NCBI GenBank assembly: GCA_012934845.2
Contig: WNNJ02000347.1
Coordinates: 1-64,000, forward strand
Origin: Pomphorhynchus laevis
Lineage: Eukaryota > Acanthocephala > Palaeacanthocephala > Echinorhynchida > Pomphorhynchidae
DNA length: 64,000 nt
Direction of reading: 5' to 3'
The stretch's first letter is position 1. Each line of letters starts with the position of its first letter. The position numbers and the translations under genes are program-made. The notes under the pieces are model-generated. The model saw only the letters and a program-made list of their open reading frames with translations. It made no database searches and had not been told where the DNA came from. Shown here piece after piece: positions 26,031 through 37,957 of the stretch.

Positions 26031-26908
26031 TTACTTAGTAGATGCTTTTATATACATCATGGCAAATTACAATGGCGAATTGGTGGCTGAAAGGGCCCCA
26101 TTTATATCTTTTTAATATTTTTTTGCTTCCATTTTTTAATGAGTTTCAATAAGTTAATGTTTTCTTAATTATATTTTTAAGGATTTAACACACTGGACTG
26201 ATTTTGTGGTTAGGATATAAAATATTTCGCATATTTTAAAAATCAGGATTGAAAAGCTCTAATATATTTTGTTATTAACAATATTAATATATTGCAGATT
26301 AAAATCTTAAATATTGCAATGCCCTATAAGCTTTGAAGTTCACAGAATACATAATTTCCTATTTCTCATTTTACAACGTTCAAGTAACATTTTTGAGTCA
26401 TTAATAATTTATTTTTATATTCAAAATTGTGTTCAAAATTTGGTTTTAAATTAATTTATCGAAGATTATGTTTTTAATTTTGATTGTATAAAAATACCAC
26501 ATGGTTGCATGCTTTCATTAAATTATTTTTAAACCGTTGCATTCAAGTTGTGTGACCAAACGTCCACAATCAAAATCTGTGCTAATGAAGTTTTGGAAAC
26601 TGTAATATTAAAAATACGGAAAGCCTAATTGTCACGATTCTACTTATGTGATGCTTGATTCAAATTAGCATTAGGTGATGCTCGATTCATGGCATACTTA
26701 ATCTGAATATCAAAAAATATTGAATGTTCAGAAAAATTCAAACAATAACGTTCTCTTTTGATGATTAGTTGTATTATAGTCCACAAACATATAATAAAAA
26801 TAATGTGTCCATGCAAGCATACTCATTTTCGTAAAGGTACTAGGTGCCTTCGAAAAACAGACACGTCTTCGTGTCATTTGCTAATATGTTTGAATAAAAT
26901 ATGATGTA

Positions 26909-26914
26909 TTTATT
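26909..26914 (-). promoter_or_regulatory. Polyadenylation signal AATAAA for the NO VEIN-like gene
   Basis: TTTATT on the plus strand gives AATAAA on the minus strand, 133 bp beyond the stop codon of the last coding exon. Confidence 0.4.
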
Positions 26915-27046
26915 ATTTCATATTAAAATATTATGTTCTGGCAATTTTCAACTGAAAGTTTCACGTATATAAATACAAAATCAGAGCGATTATCAATTAT
27001 TATCGGACATACACAAATATAAACAAGTTTATCTACAAAACGAAAT

Positions 27047-27570
27047 TCAAATAGTCATCCAGAGTTGAATCATTTTATTTTCTAGTTTTCTTGTGATATC
27101 ATTTATAATTCGAAGTTTAGGAGGACTCCCATCCATACGACCAGCATTATACACTCGATAGATTTCGTAGCCATCTGGATTTTCCAATGCTAACCGCAAC
27201 TGTTGGATTGATAGTGGGAAACTATTCTGTTCTTCGTCAGAAGTTGACTTCACTTCAATCAGCATTTGACGATTTGTTTTAGGAAATCTTATCACTAGAT
27301 CGTATGGTGCGCTCGTTTCACAAGCTGAATTAATCCATTGAACAGTTACGTTACCAGCTTCGATTTCTTCACGGTGTATGTTTAAAAGATGGTGAAATAC
27401 GAGTCGCTCACCCCATAATCCCGTGGATATATTATTGTCATCTGAATTGCATTTTATTAGTGTAGGTGGTTCAAAATTCGGCAGTATTAGCGTTTCAATC
27501 TCAATTTCCTCAATGCTAGGAGGAGCGTTATATTGTATGCTGTATTGATTACACAATTCGTTGGAGATAA
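27047..27570 (-). CDS. NO VEIN-like protein, last exon: DUF3883 nuclease-like domain
   Basis: The acceptor CTTTGCTTTAG precedes the exon; two bases complete a codon and 173 codons plus a stop follow. The domain is DUF3883 (NO VEIN C-terminal domain): GLWGERLVFHHLL, then VQWINSACETSAPYDLVIRF, then MLIEVKSTSDEE and a C-terminal YEIYRVYNAG. The order E...D...ExK (GERL, PYDLV, IEVK) matches the restriction-endonuclease-like PD-(D/E)xK fold, and all these residues are present, so nuclease activity is possible but unproven. In plants NO VEIN is a nuclear factor in vascular development; its animal role is not established. The join to the previous exon requires one leftover base. Confidence 0.9.
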
Positions 27571-28112
27571 CTAAAGCAAAGTTAAGATCAATAAATAACA
27601 GTCATCGACCTATTTTAAAAAACATTTACATCAAATTCAGTGTTTTGAATATTATTAAATTAAAGAAATTTAAAAAATAAATGTTTTCAAATTAAGTTAT
27701 AAATTATATATTAATGTTAAATTAAAAGTAATGTTAATATTAAAAGTAATATTATAATATTATAATTTAAATATATAACATTACAATTTTAATATTATAA
27801 TTTAAATATGATGATACAATTATTATAATTTGTAATATAATATTAAATTTTGGTCTTTAATGGTTATATTTTATTAAATTTAATATGAAATCGAAATCTG
27901 CGTCATGTTATTAGCATATAGAAAATTCTTTCTGCTTTAATCTATCATATGAATATACTTTAATTATACTTTAATCTAATTATAACTCATTATTAATTAT
28001 TAATTATTAAAAATTAATTAATTATTAATTAATTATTAATAATCTAACAATTAATTAATAATTATTAATTATTAATTATACTTTAATTTAATTATACATT
28101 AATTATACTTTA

Positions 28113-28309
28113 ATCTATAGTATGTTTTTCATTTGCATGCATTGTATGTGCTACAACTGATGATACTTCTAAAAGCCGAAATGGTACGCCGTTTTGCAAT
28201 GTAGAAACATAAAATTGTTCATGTATAGAGAGAAGCAGATGACTGTAAAGACAAACTGGTTTAATCAAATCTTGAATGATCCTCTGAGATTCCCAGGCGG
28301 CGGTGCTTC
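28113..28309 (-). CDS. NO VEIN-like protein, penultimate coding exon (3' boundary unresolved)
   Basis: The acceptor TATTCAAAAG gives two bases (GA) that complete AGA with the previous exon. The frame then reads STAAWESQRIIQDLIKPVCL and continues LLSIHEQFYVSTLQNGVPFR, with protein-like composition. No GT donor in the open part has the phase needed by the last exon. The only GT of the right phase (after base 28109) directly follows an in-frame TAA. Either a micro-exon is missing, an unusual donor is used, or one transcript form ends here. Confidence 0.55.
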
Positions 28310-28379
28310 CTTTTGAATATTGCGAAATAATTCGGTTATATTTCTTGATATGAGGAAGATATATAGAATGCTGCCTGGT

Positions 28380-29975
28380 GTTTATGCATTCTTATGGAGA
28401 ATAGTGATTTATTTATTGGTACATCATTCAGTGTTCCAGTGCTGGTATATATATGGTGTTTATGCCTTCTTATAGAGGACACAGTGATTTATTTATTGGT
28501 AATACACCATTATATGTTCCATGGCAGGTGTAAATATAATGTTTATGGCTTCGTATGGAGAGCACAGTGATTTATTTATTGGTACACCATTCGGTGTACC
28601 AGGGCAGGTATATAAAAAGGTGTTTATGCCTCCTTATGGAGAGCACAGTGATTTATTTATTGGTACACCATTCAGTGTTCCAGGGCAGGTATATAAAAAG
28701 GTGTTTATGCCTCCTTATGGAGAGCACAGTGATTTATTTATTGGTACACCATTCAGTGTTCCAGGGCAGGTATATAAAAAGGTGTTTATGCCTCCTTATG
28801 GAGAGCACAGTGATTTATTTATTGGTACATTATTCAGTGTTCCAGGGCAGGTATATAAAAAGGTGTTTATGCCTCCGTATGGAGAGCACAGTGATTTATT
28901 TATTGGTGCACCATTCAGTGTTCTAGGGCAGGTATATAAAAAGGTGTTTATGCCTCCTTATGAAGAACATAGTGATTTATTCATTGGTACACCATTCAGT
29001 GTTCCAGTGCTGGTATATATGGTGTTTATGCTTTCTTATAGAGGACACAGTGATTTATTTATTGGTACACCATAAGATGTTCCATGGCAGGTGTAAATAT
29101 AGTGTTTATGCCTCCTTATGGAGAGCACAGTGATTTATTTATTGGTACACCATTCAGTGTTCCAGGGCAGGTATATAAAAAGGTGTTTATGCCTCCTTAT
29201 AGATAGCACAGTGATTTATTTATTGGTGTACCATTCAGTGTTCTAGGGCAGGTATATAAAAAGGTGTTTATGCCTCCTTATGGAGAACATAGTGATTTAT
29301 TTATTGGTACACCATTCAGTGTTCCAGTGCAGGTATATATGGTGTTTATGCCTTCTTATGGAGAACACAGTGATTTATTTATTGGTACACCATTAGATGT
29401 TCCATGGAGATATATATGGTGTTTATGCCTTCTTATGAAGAACATAGTGATTTATTTATTGGTACACCATTCAGTGTTCCAGGGCAGGTATATAAAAAGG
29501 TGTTTATGCCTCCTTATGGAGAGCACAGTGATTTATTTATTGGTACACCATTCAGTGTTCTAGGGCACATATATAAAAAGGTGTTTATGCCTCCTTATGG
29601 AGAACACAGTGATTTATTTATTGGTACACCATTCGGTGTACCATGGCAGGTATATATGTATGGTGTTTATGCCTCCTTATGGAGAATATAGTGATTTATT
29701 TATTGGTACACCATTCAGTGTTCCAGTGCAGGTATATATATGGTGTTTATGCCTTCTTATGGAGAACACAGTGATTTTTTTATTGGTGCACTATTCAGTG
29801 TTCTAGGGCAGGTATATATGTATGGTGTTTATGCCTCCTTATGGAGAATATAGTGATTTATTTATTGGTACACCATTCAGTGTTCCATGGCAGGTATATA
29901 TGTTTGGTGTTTATGCCTCCTTATGGAGAACACAGTGTTTTATTTATTGGTACAATATTTGGAGTTCAGGGTATA
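28380..29975 (+). repeat. ~81-bp minisatellite in an intron
   Basis: About 18-20 units share GTGATTTATTTATTGGTACA and a TATATAAAAAGGTGTTTATG block. Most units are 81 bp, others vary by a few bases at the TATATA stretch. Because 81 is a multiple of three, plus-strand frames stay open (for example 28521-29075 repeating VFMPPYGEHSDLFIGTPF), but start and frame differ along the array and there is no gene context. It lies antisense in the intron between exons at 28309 and 31195. Confidence 0.9.
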
Positions 29976-30289
29976 TATACATCCAAGTCAGTATTCACTT
30001 CCAAATTTCCAGATCGAATCCTGAAATCAAATCACAAGATGAAATCATCTTGTGTGATCTAACAAAGTTACATATCTATATAGCTAAAGCCTACCCCGAA
30101 CAGCCGAGCGATACGGCATTATATTCGGTACTAAGTAGACGGAGAAACGGACATAACTGGGTATTTACTTTGATCTTATAATTGAAGTAGTGGCTGTACG
30201 ACATCTCTTGAAGATTGCATGATTTATTCAAAAAATAAACAGAAATTGAGCAGTAAATAGCCTTGATCTACAAAATGCAGGCTTAATGG

Positions 30290-30380
30290 CACTTCTAGAC
30301 GATTACTTAGCACCAAAATAATGGAGTACAAGACAACACTCATCAGTAGAATGAAGTAATTACTGGTCGTTTCGGTTTAA
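30290..30380 (-). ncRNA. Hammerhead-like ribozyme module (family C), nested order
   Basis: On the minus strand in order: AAC-C before GAAAC (30373-30369); stem III strand ACGA with a further UUACUU; Ib UUCUA (30351-30347); CUGAUGA (30346-30340); IIa G-U-GUU; about 27 nt later AAGUAA and UCGU; cleavage triplet GUC (30300-30298); Ia UAGAA (30297-30293). Stem I is 5 perfect pairs, basal stem III 4 pairs, apical stem III 6 pairs, and stem II about 4 pairs with a one-base bulge. All core bases are intact. It lies in the sense direction of a NO VEIN-like gene intron. 30381-31194 has nothing else recognised. Confidence 0.6.
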
Positions 30381-31194
30381 TCCATTACGTAATTCAATTT
30401 CTGCTTATTTATTTCGAATATATAAGTTATTTAGATTATTTATTCATAAAATAAAATTTATTAAATTATTTATGTATAAATTATTTATTCAATGTAAATA
30501 AGTTATACGAAATATTTTATATCAAAATACTAAATTTGTTATTCACGTTATATTGTTTTTTAAATAAAAAACTTTTATTATTTAAAAATGTTTGCTTTTT
30601 ATGATGCTAGCAAAATATAAATTATAAACTTAGCGAAATATAAAAACATTTATTTTGTCAATTGCAATATTAAATTTTCTAAATGAATCTAAAAAACTAA
30701 CTTTAAAATCAAAATATTTAAAATCTTTTATTTTAAGATTTTAAAATCAAAATTTAAATCAATTTAAATCAATTTAAAATCTTTTATAATGATAATCTTA
30801 TATAATCTTTATATGACAAATTATTAGATGTAAGAAAAAATCGATTATGATATAATGATGTTTAAATGAGATAATACTATTGCTCTTTATATTTTTGCAT
30901 CATTTTATATTCAAAATCATAATTTCAATATATAAAAATCTTTTTTATATTAAATGAGATGTAAAATCAGATGTAAGTCAAATATCAATTGAGATAAACT
31001 ACCACGCGCTCTCACGTCACCAATATAGCGAACTGTGATGTTACAACAAACAATTAAATAAACTTTATTCACGTTTCAATATTAAAATATAACATTTGCT
31101 ACTATTTTCAAAAAATCTTTGAAATGCAACAATTTCAAAGAAAAAAAACGTAATAGCTATAAATACAACACTTTAGGAAAAATGAGTTACATAC

Positions 31195-31256
31195 TGTTGG
31201 GTTCAGACGTTTGCATAGTTCCAGTATTGCTTGGTGTTGTAATCGAAATCGAATTT
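31195..31256 (-). CDS. NO VEIN-like protein, short exon
   Basis: Acceptor TTTGCGTTTAG, then one base completing ACA and 20 codons (NSISITTPSNTGTMQTSEPN), ending one base before a GTATGTAAC donor. Phase agrees with both neighbours. It is a Ser/Thr/Asn-rich linker ahead of the nuclease-like domain. Confidence 0.65.
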
Positions 31257-31842
31257 CTAAACGCAAATAGAAATTTGAATGATGCTAAAAGAATTTAAGT
31301 CAGTTTTACACAATATTCTATTGAAAAAAATTGTTTTGTGAATTTAAGAAAAGCAATCACATTTAAAAATTCAGTACGACAGCACAAAAGTTAGTATTAT
31401 ATCTCTACGATAGTACAAAAGTACAATGCAAGAATAAAAAATTAAAAATGATGAATCTAAACCCAAAATGTGTATTATGAAACATTTGTGTATTATAAAC
31501 ATTGATAAGATTTGAATATATTAATATGATATTAATTTGACTAATATAATTTTAGTAAACTCATTCTCGTTTTTCTTGAAGAATAAAGTAGTTGATAACA
31601 AAAATTATATTTGGTCGTAATTTTCGCTTTAATAATAGTTCTCGACGCTCAGCAATCGAATATCACATTGTGCGAATAATAAACATGCTATTTGAGTTTT
31701 GTTGAATTATTGCTGCGCTTATAGTATGTGTCGATATATTTAAAAATAAGCGTTGATATAAATTTACATTATTTTAAAAAAAAATTTCGAGGCACATGGA
31801 TTTTAAGTAACAATTTTTTAAAAATAGTCCAGGATTACTTAC

Positions 31843-31888
31843 GTTTGTCGTTCTGGATTCGTAGACTTGCTATGCAAAGAACCGCTAG
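31843..31888 (-). CDS. NO VEIN-like protein, micro-exon
   Basis: Acceptor TATTATATTTAG, 46 bp encoding SGSLHSKSTNPERQ between split codons, donor GTAAGTAATC. Phase fits the exons on both sides, and composition is linker-like. Confidence 0.6.
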
Positions 31889-31935
31889 CTAAATATAATA
31901 TTAACAATAAAAATACATTATGCATAAAGCTATAC

Positions 31936-32121
31936 TGTTTAGTATAGATCGTGGGTAAGATTGACTCTCCGGATTTGGAGGGGGCCACGATATTGTTTGA
32001 TTTCGTTCAGCAATTCCCAAATCATTTGACTTCTTGACAGTTCCTTGCTTACTCTTCACTTGAATTGACTGTCGGCAAGTGGATTCGGTTAGTGAAAGAA
32101 AAGCCTTAACTTTTTGTGGAT
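31936..32121 (-). CDS. NO VEIN-like protein, exon with WPPPNP motif
   Basis: Acceptor TTGTCATTTTAG and a GTATAG donor bound an open frame reading PQKVKAFLSLTESTCRQSIQ and later ISWPPPNPESQSYPRSIL. The first two bases complete GAT with the previous exon and one base is left over, matching the next exon. It is linker-like, with a Trp-Pro-rich segment. Confidence 0.7.
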
Positions 32122-33299
32122 CTAAAATGACAAAAAATGTTAGAATTGATCAGTGATTTACATCCTTATGTAGGAATGATATTAGAGAGAAGCAAAAACA
32201 CCGAAACGAGTTAAAACTAACACATCAGTTCATTAGAGAATCATATAGGATTAAATTTTATTGTTTAACTAACAAAATAGATGAGCTGTAAAATTGTTAA
32301 CGATTGATATTAAATGAGAATTAATATCTACATTGAATCAGTTTATCATATCATGATTCATCTTCGTAAATAAATGGTAAAGTGACTTGTATAGATCAAA
32401 TTGAGTTTTCAATGCGTCTAATGTCCTTGTATTACATTTCAAAAATAAAATATTTAAAGTATGTAATATGTAATATGATTTCATACAGTGTAATTCAATA
32501 AATCTAATATCTAAATAAAACGATATATATTGTTTAAATATAATTAATGATATAAATAAAATTTATTAATAAATTTTATCGTATTATTATAAAATAATAT
32601 CATATCTATCCTTTGAGCATATATATCCTATTATATTTATCCTATATAACTGGCATTTATTGAATCCAGAACTTTTAAAATAAATTTTGAAATTTATGTT
32701 CAGTCCACATTATTATATATAATCAACTTTTTATAATATAATTTTAAAACTATAATTTTATCGAAATAGAGAAATCTAAAATTTAATCAAATTATACTCG
32801 GAACATTAATTATTCATTTAATGAGCCTTTGTATTTAAAAACATCATCGATAAAGTCCATTTTTGTTATCAGCAGTAAAGAGCACCGCATTTGACTGTTA
32901 TTAAACGCAGCAAAATGTTAAAACTCCATTTTTAACGTCTTGATTTTCATGATAGGACATAATACAACAAAGCTGTCAATAAAATTTTATTAATTTCACA
33001 TTCAGTGGTAAACTTCAAAATCCGATTTATCAAGTTTTTAGGTATAAAATAAAAAAGCATCAATGATAATCTTATATAATCATATCTTTTATAATCATAT
33101 ATTATCCAAATCAGAGATTACAAATTGATATTTAGATTAAGTTAAAATAAATTAATGGGTTTGAGAATAACTTATTTTGTAAAAATAATAAAATAATAAA
33201 ATAAAAAAAACTAACTTGCATAATAGATTTTAGACATTAATTAATAAACAATGCTAATATTTTTTGATAATAACTGATTAACTAATATAAACATGATAC

Positions 33300-33588
33300 C
33301 TGGATTATCTCTACAATCATCGAACATGTTTGAATCTTCAAAATTGGCATTTGGTATTGACCAATTATACTGGTGTTGGTTTGGCAAAGAGAGTGAAAAA
33401 TCTTGATATTTTGCAAAGTTTTCTAGATTGTTGAATTCTTCTCGCAGCAATATAAGAAAATTACACAAGTTTCGATTAATGTCTACATCCCCACAAGAGA
33501 ATATTGTCGCAAATGATCTTATTATCGTTCTGTGGTCATCTACAGAGCAACGGTCAACGTATAAATTATACGAACCTTCGTCGTTATC
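33300..33588 (-). CDS. NO VEIN-like protein, exon
   Basis: Acceptor AATTGATTTAG, 96 codons and one base, donor GTATCATG. It reads DNDEGSYNLYVDRCSVDDHR and later ILLREEFNNLENFAKYQDFS. The phase 0 entry fits the previous exon. The adjoining introns (32122-33299, 33589-34982) are AT-rich; the second holds the hairpin at 34408-34462. Confidence 0.8.
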
Positions 33589-34407
33589 CTAAATCAATTA
33601 AAAACAAACAAGCATATAAGCAAAAAGATAATTAACTAAAACTAACACTGCAAATATTACTTAATACTTTAACTAATACTGCAAATATCAACAAATATCT
33701 GTAATTGATTAACAAATATCTGTAATTGATTTAAAAAATCAATTATCCAATATATTTAATAATTAATAATTAATATATTTTATTTAACAAGGAATAATTA
33801 ATAAAGCTAATTTAAGCAGCTACGATTTAGCTGAAATATACCACATGTTTTCTCAACGCCTCTGATGTATTCTACTCATTATTTATATATGCTATTGGAC
33901 TTTGTTAAAAAAGCGAATGAACAATACGATGATATCCCTTTTCGCTCACTCAACTCACTCATATACACATTTAATTATATAAAGAATGTGCCGATACCTC
34001 ATATCGCGTGACTCCAAAAACATTTGTTCCATAGGCTCTGATTTTGCGAAAACAAATATGATTTGCTGTTAAGCAGATCATAAAAATTAAAAAATTGAGA
34101 AACCTAATATGACCTAATATCTCAGTTATGGCTAATTTTAAAGAATATTATATGACATTAATTATAACAATAGCCAATACGTTTCAAAAAGAAATATGAC
34201 TGTATATCTTTAACATTGAAATAATTAATAGATCAAAAAAGCGATAAATCGAATGCAACATTTAATCTCATTTAATGTCATGACAGATCATTTAATATTT
34301 TTATTTAATCATTAAATCTTTTATAATATTTGTTTGTCACTAACTAATTTATATTTTGTTGCCTTCTTACACAGTTAAGTTATGAAAAGTCACAAAATGC
34401 TCGTGCC

Positions 34408-34462
34408 GTCTGCCAGTCCTCCTCTGCATCCAGTAGTGGGAGGAGGTACCTGGCACTGATGA
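34408..34462 (+). ncRNA. Partial hammerhead-like hairpin (GUC, stem I, CUGAUGA)
   Basis: GTC (34408-34410) is followed by TGCCAG, which pairs with CTGGCA (34450-34455) directly before CTGATGA (34456-34462); the stem is extended by CCTCCTC with GAGGAGG. Downstream GTCAAAA could pair with TTTTGTC about 30 nt later as stem II, but GAUU stands where GAAA is required and no stem III is visible. It is a normal-order, decayed candidate at best. Confidence 0.3.
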
Positions 34463-34982
34463 GTCAAAATAATAATATAATGGTATTAGTTATCGTTTTG
34501 TCGATTCTTTCGTGGCTGCCACATTGATACCGATTCTCACAAAATGCTAATACGCAATGTAATCTAATTTATTGTATACTTTTAACTTGATTAGCCAAAT
34601 ATTTCGGGATACTCTGCTACTTGAATTTTTTAATTTAAACCTTTTTATAAAACTGTTTTAATAAATTAGTGTATAACAAAGTTCGTAGTCAAAGCATTCA
34701 ATTAAGAAGCTAAATATAGTTTGTTCGTTTGTAAAGCGAATTTTTCTTAAAAAATTATTTAGGAAGTACTAAAATTATTTGTTTAAATACAAATTTTTGA
34801 AATAATTCGCTAAATACGTACTGCATAAAACTAAGTACAGGAGGACAAAAGACAGCGTTAAAAATTCGTATGAAAAATATAATTTCACTTTCTGCAAACC
34901 AACAATAGCATTCCGTGCATGTGAACACATTAAGAAATAAAGTTTAGATGCAAGATAAACACCTAAACCACAGTGAACTTAC

Positions 34983-35548
34983 TTGATATACGCATTGCTC
35001 TGGAATGACGACAGAAATCGTCGGGTTTTGTTTAAGTCTGTAAATTACTTCTAACTTGGATACAGTAAAGAAATGCATTTTCTTTAACTTTTCGGAAATA
35101 GTTGGATACAAATTTTCATTGAGTAATTTGTACTGAGCCGAACAGTGTTGAAGCATAAAGCGCTGAAGACAAGGTACAAACTGCGCTAAAAAATTTTGCA
35201 AATTGCCATTTGCTTTAGCAGATTCAACGTTAACTTCTTTGATCAAAGAGCTTGAAAGTGTAGGGAGCTCACAAAGTTTAACAATAAGCATTCGTTGTGT
35301 TAACGATAGATTCGAAAGTAGGCCGTAATTGTTGTTACGTGTTAACGCGGGTGTCGATACTTGACAATTTGGAATTAATAGAAAACTAGTTTGCTCCGAT
35401 GCGACGCTATTGGTGACAGCCGCGTTATGCTGTAAGACCACACAAAACTTGTCGTACAATTGCTTATCATCAGGAACGATTAGAAACCTGGATGACGCAC
35501 TCCATTTATTGGATGTAGATGGAAATATTTGTTTTCCTCTTATTAAAT
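34983..35548 (-). CDS. NO VEIN-like protein, exon
   Basis: Acceptor GTCGTGTTTAG and donor GTAAGTTC bound 188 codons. The first two bases complete GAT; the end is phase 0. It reads LIRGKQIFPSTSNKWSASSR and later LPTLSSSLIKEVNVESAKAN, and ends PEQCVYQ. It belongs to the long middle region C-terminal to the ATPase, for which I recognise no named domain. Confidence 0.85.
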
Positions 35549-35919
35549 CTAAACACGACAATTAGCGAATAATTTATTGTAGCTATTTAAAAAATGCAAA
35601 ACAATATAAATACATGATATATATTGAATAACTGTTTTTTGAATATAGACGATAGTAACTAGGAAAAACATAACACATTCAGTAGTATGAACGGTTGAAA
35701 ATAATTTCCACGGTGTTCACATTTTCGTCGTATGCACAATCATTCTATGCATACAGCTCTTTATAATGTTGTACATATGCGATCTAAATTATATATACAT
35801 GTATATATGTATACATATATGTGTAGTCCAAGAGCCAAAACTGGCTACGATTGGTTTAAAATCCATATGTGCTGCTAAATAACTGGACTTCGATCATCAG
35901 CTCCATCAGTCTAATGTAT

Positions 35920-35992
35920 CACTCCGATACGCCTCTAACCACCCGGCAGTCATCGTCAGTCGGATGAAGTGGTTAGGGTAATTTCGACTGCT
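35920..35992 (-). ncRNA. Hammerhead-like ribozyme module (family D), nested order
   Basis: On the minus strand: GCAGUC (35991-35986) then GAAA (35985-35982); apical stem III strand CUAACCAC; Ib UCCGA (35964-35960); CUGACGA (35959-35953); one U, then GACUGC pairing with the first GCAGUC; GUGGUUAG pairing with CUAACCAC; GCGUA with cleavage after A (35928); Ia UCGGA (35927-35923) pairing with Ib. Stems I, II and apical III are perfect; the base of stem III has mismatches. It lies in the sense direction of the intron between exons 34983-35548 and 36637-37495. Confidence 0.6.
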
Positions 35993-36636
35993 TTAGTGAT
36001 AACTATATATAATATACGATATATATATCATATATGATATATATCATATAATTAAGTTACCTTATTTATTAAGGTAACCTGCTGGAATGCAAAATAATAG
36101 CAAACGAATATTTAAATGTTAAAAGAGTTGATCTTTCAAATTTATCTTTGTTATTACAAAACTGCACAAACTGAAAACATAAAGATAAACTGTATACACA
36201 AATGAGTAAGTTATCTTCAGTATTAAATAAATCATATAAAGCGTATATGCATAAATATGGTCCTTTGTAATAAGACAATATTGTATTAACTTTATATAAT
36301 ACTTGATATGATACTTATTTTCTTTATATAATGAAAAATACGTATATAGTATTTTGAATACGATATATACGATAGATTAATAAGATAATACGATATATTT
36401 TCAATATACGAATTGAAAATACGTATATTGAAAATAAAATCAAGTATAATATCATATTTTATTGAAAAATACGTATATCATTTAACTGCTGATATGATAT
36501 TTTATTGATAAAATATCATATTTTTAAAAATGTTTAATATAATATGAAATTATATCGATATAATATTATTGTAAATAATGAAGGACTTATAAAGAACTGC
36601 GTAGAGTGTTGGTCTAACAAAACTCTCGCTTAATAC

Positions 36637-37495
36637 CTTGTATGCTTGTCTTTATCTCGTTTATTGACACCTCACTGTCTTCATTTTGCTTGATTAGCTG
36701 TTTGCATTGCCGACCGATTTCATCGAAAATTTGAAAAACATCCGTGCACGTTGACAAAGCGAGAGATTCGGTTAATAGATTCTCGTCATTTAAAGACATA
36801 CGGCGATTATCACGCGTTAAATCATTTTCCATTATAATATATTCGATCAGACGTATGTATTCATTAATTGATGGCATTTCAGATACTGAAGCAATATAGA
36901 TAAAAAAGTCTTTCAATCGGTCAGGATAGAATGGTGATAGAAATTTGCATTGAAATATATCAGCAAAAATGTTGTCGTCATAGCAGTTAGATTTACCTAC
37001 GGTATAAGTTTGAAACAAGTTGGTTGGATCTTTCCAATGAACACCAAACCGGTTTACGAATTTATCTTCACATGTATATATTAAATTATTAGCGAGAAAC
37101 GCAGCCTGTATAACTTGGTGATCCAATGATCGCCACAAAAATTCGTATACATAAGTGAGATGAGAAATGTCAAAGTCCAGTAATTTGATATCTCGTGACC
37201 ATTCTATCAAAATGCTCAACATTTTATTAGCGTCAATTGTGCTTATAATGCCAATGTCCTGGGAAAATAAACTTCGATGATCGATATCAGTTCTCAGATA
37301 TGGTACATGGTCTGTGAGAAGCTGACGAGTAGTCGCGCAATCAATATACGTATTATGGCTTGTATGATAAACAATACTTGAATGATCATATGGACTTGTG
37401 CAACAAAGCCATTTCAATGTTTTTAAATTTTTAAAAAAGCTGGAGTCCATAGTAAACAACTGCTCATTCGTTGATGCTGTTGATACTTTTAATAT
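36637..37495 (-). CDS. NO VEIN-like protein, exon
   Basis: Acceptor TTTCGTTTAG, phase 0, 286 codons plus one base, donor GTATTAAG. It begins ILKVSTASTNEQLFTMDSSF and includes a WLCCTSPYDHSSIVYHTS stretch and MPSINEYIRLIEYIIMENDL near its end. It continues the middle region of the protein. The intron on its 3' side (35549-36636) contains the family D ribozyme-like module and AT-rich palindromes. Confidence 0.85.
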
Positions 37496-37957
37496 CTAAA
37501 CGAAATAAAAAATCCGAAAGGCATTCAGATTAGTTCATTTAAATAATTGCGTGGATTACTGACAAATATCATTAGAATTTTACAAATTTACTCTGAGACA
37601 CAACAATATAAAAATATTGTTGTATAAATCAATAAATTAATCAATAAATTGATAAATTATTTATGATTAATTAATTATTGATAAATATTTTAATCAAGTT
37701 TCGTGACAAGGTTACTATAGGACGACATTAAACATACATTCAGAATAATGACTTAGCTAGATGAAATCTCGCTGATATTAAGCAAAGTAGTCTAAACCGA
37801 AATAGTGTTTATTAATAGCGTTTGTTTTAGATCACTAAAATTTTAGATCATCAAAACATTTATTAAAAATGTAAAAAATAGTTGATATTAAAAATAATAA
37901 ACTTTATGGACAGAAAATAACCAATTCTTATATTTTTCAAATAAATTTCAATTTAAC

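Noticed and set aside
28155-28190. Plus-strand CTGATGA followed by CCGAAA
   Set aside because: It overlaps a coding exon on the other strand, and no stem II or III can be formed.
28521-29075. 184-codon ORF encoding a 27-residue repeat
   Set aside because: It is a minisatellite whose period is a multiple of three; start and frame differ along the array, there is no splice context, and it is antisense in an intron.
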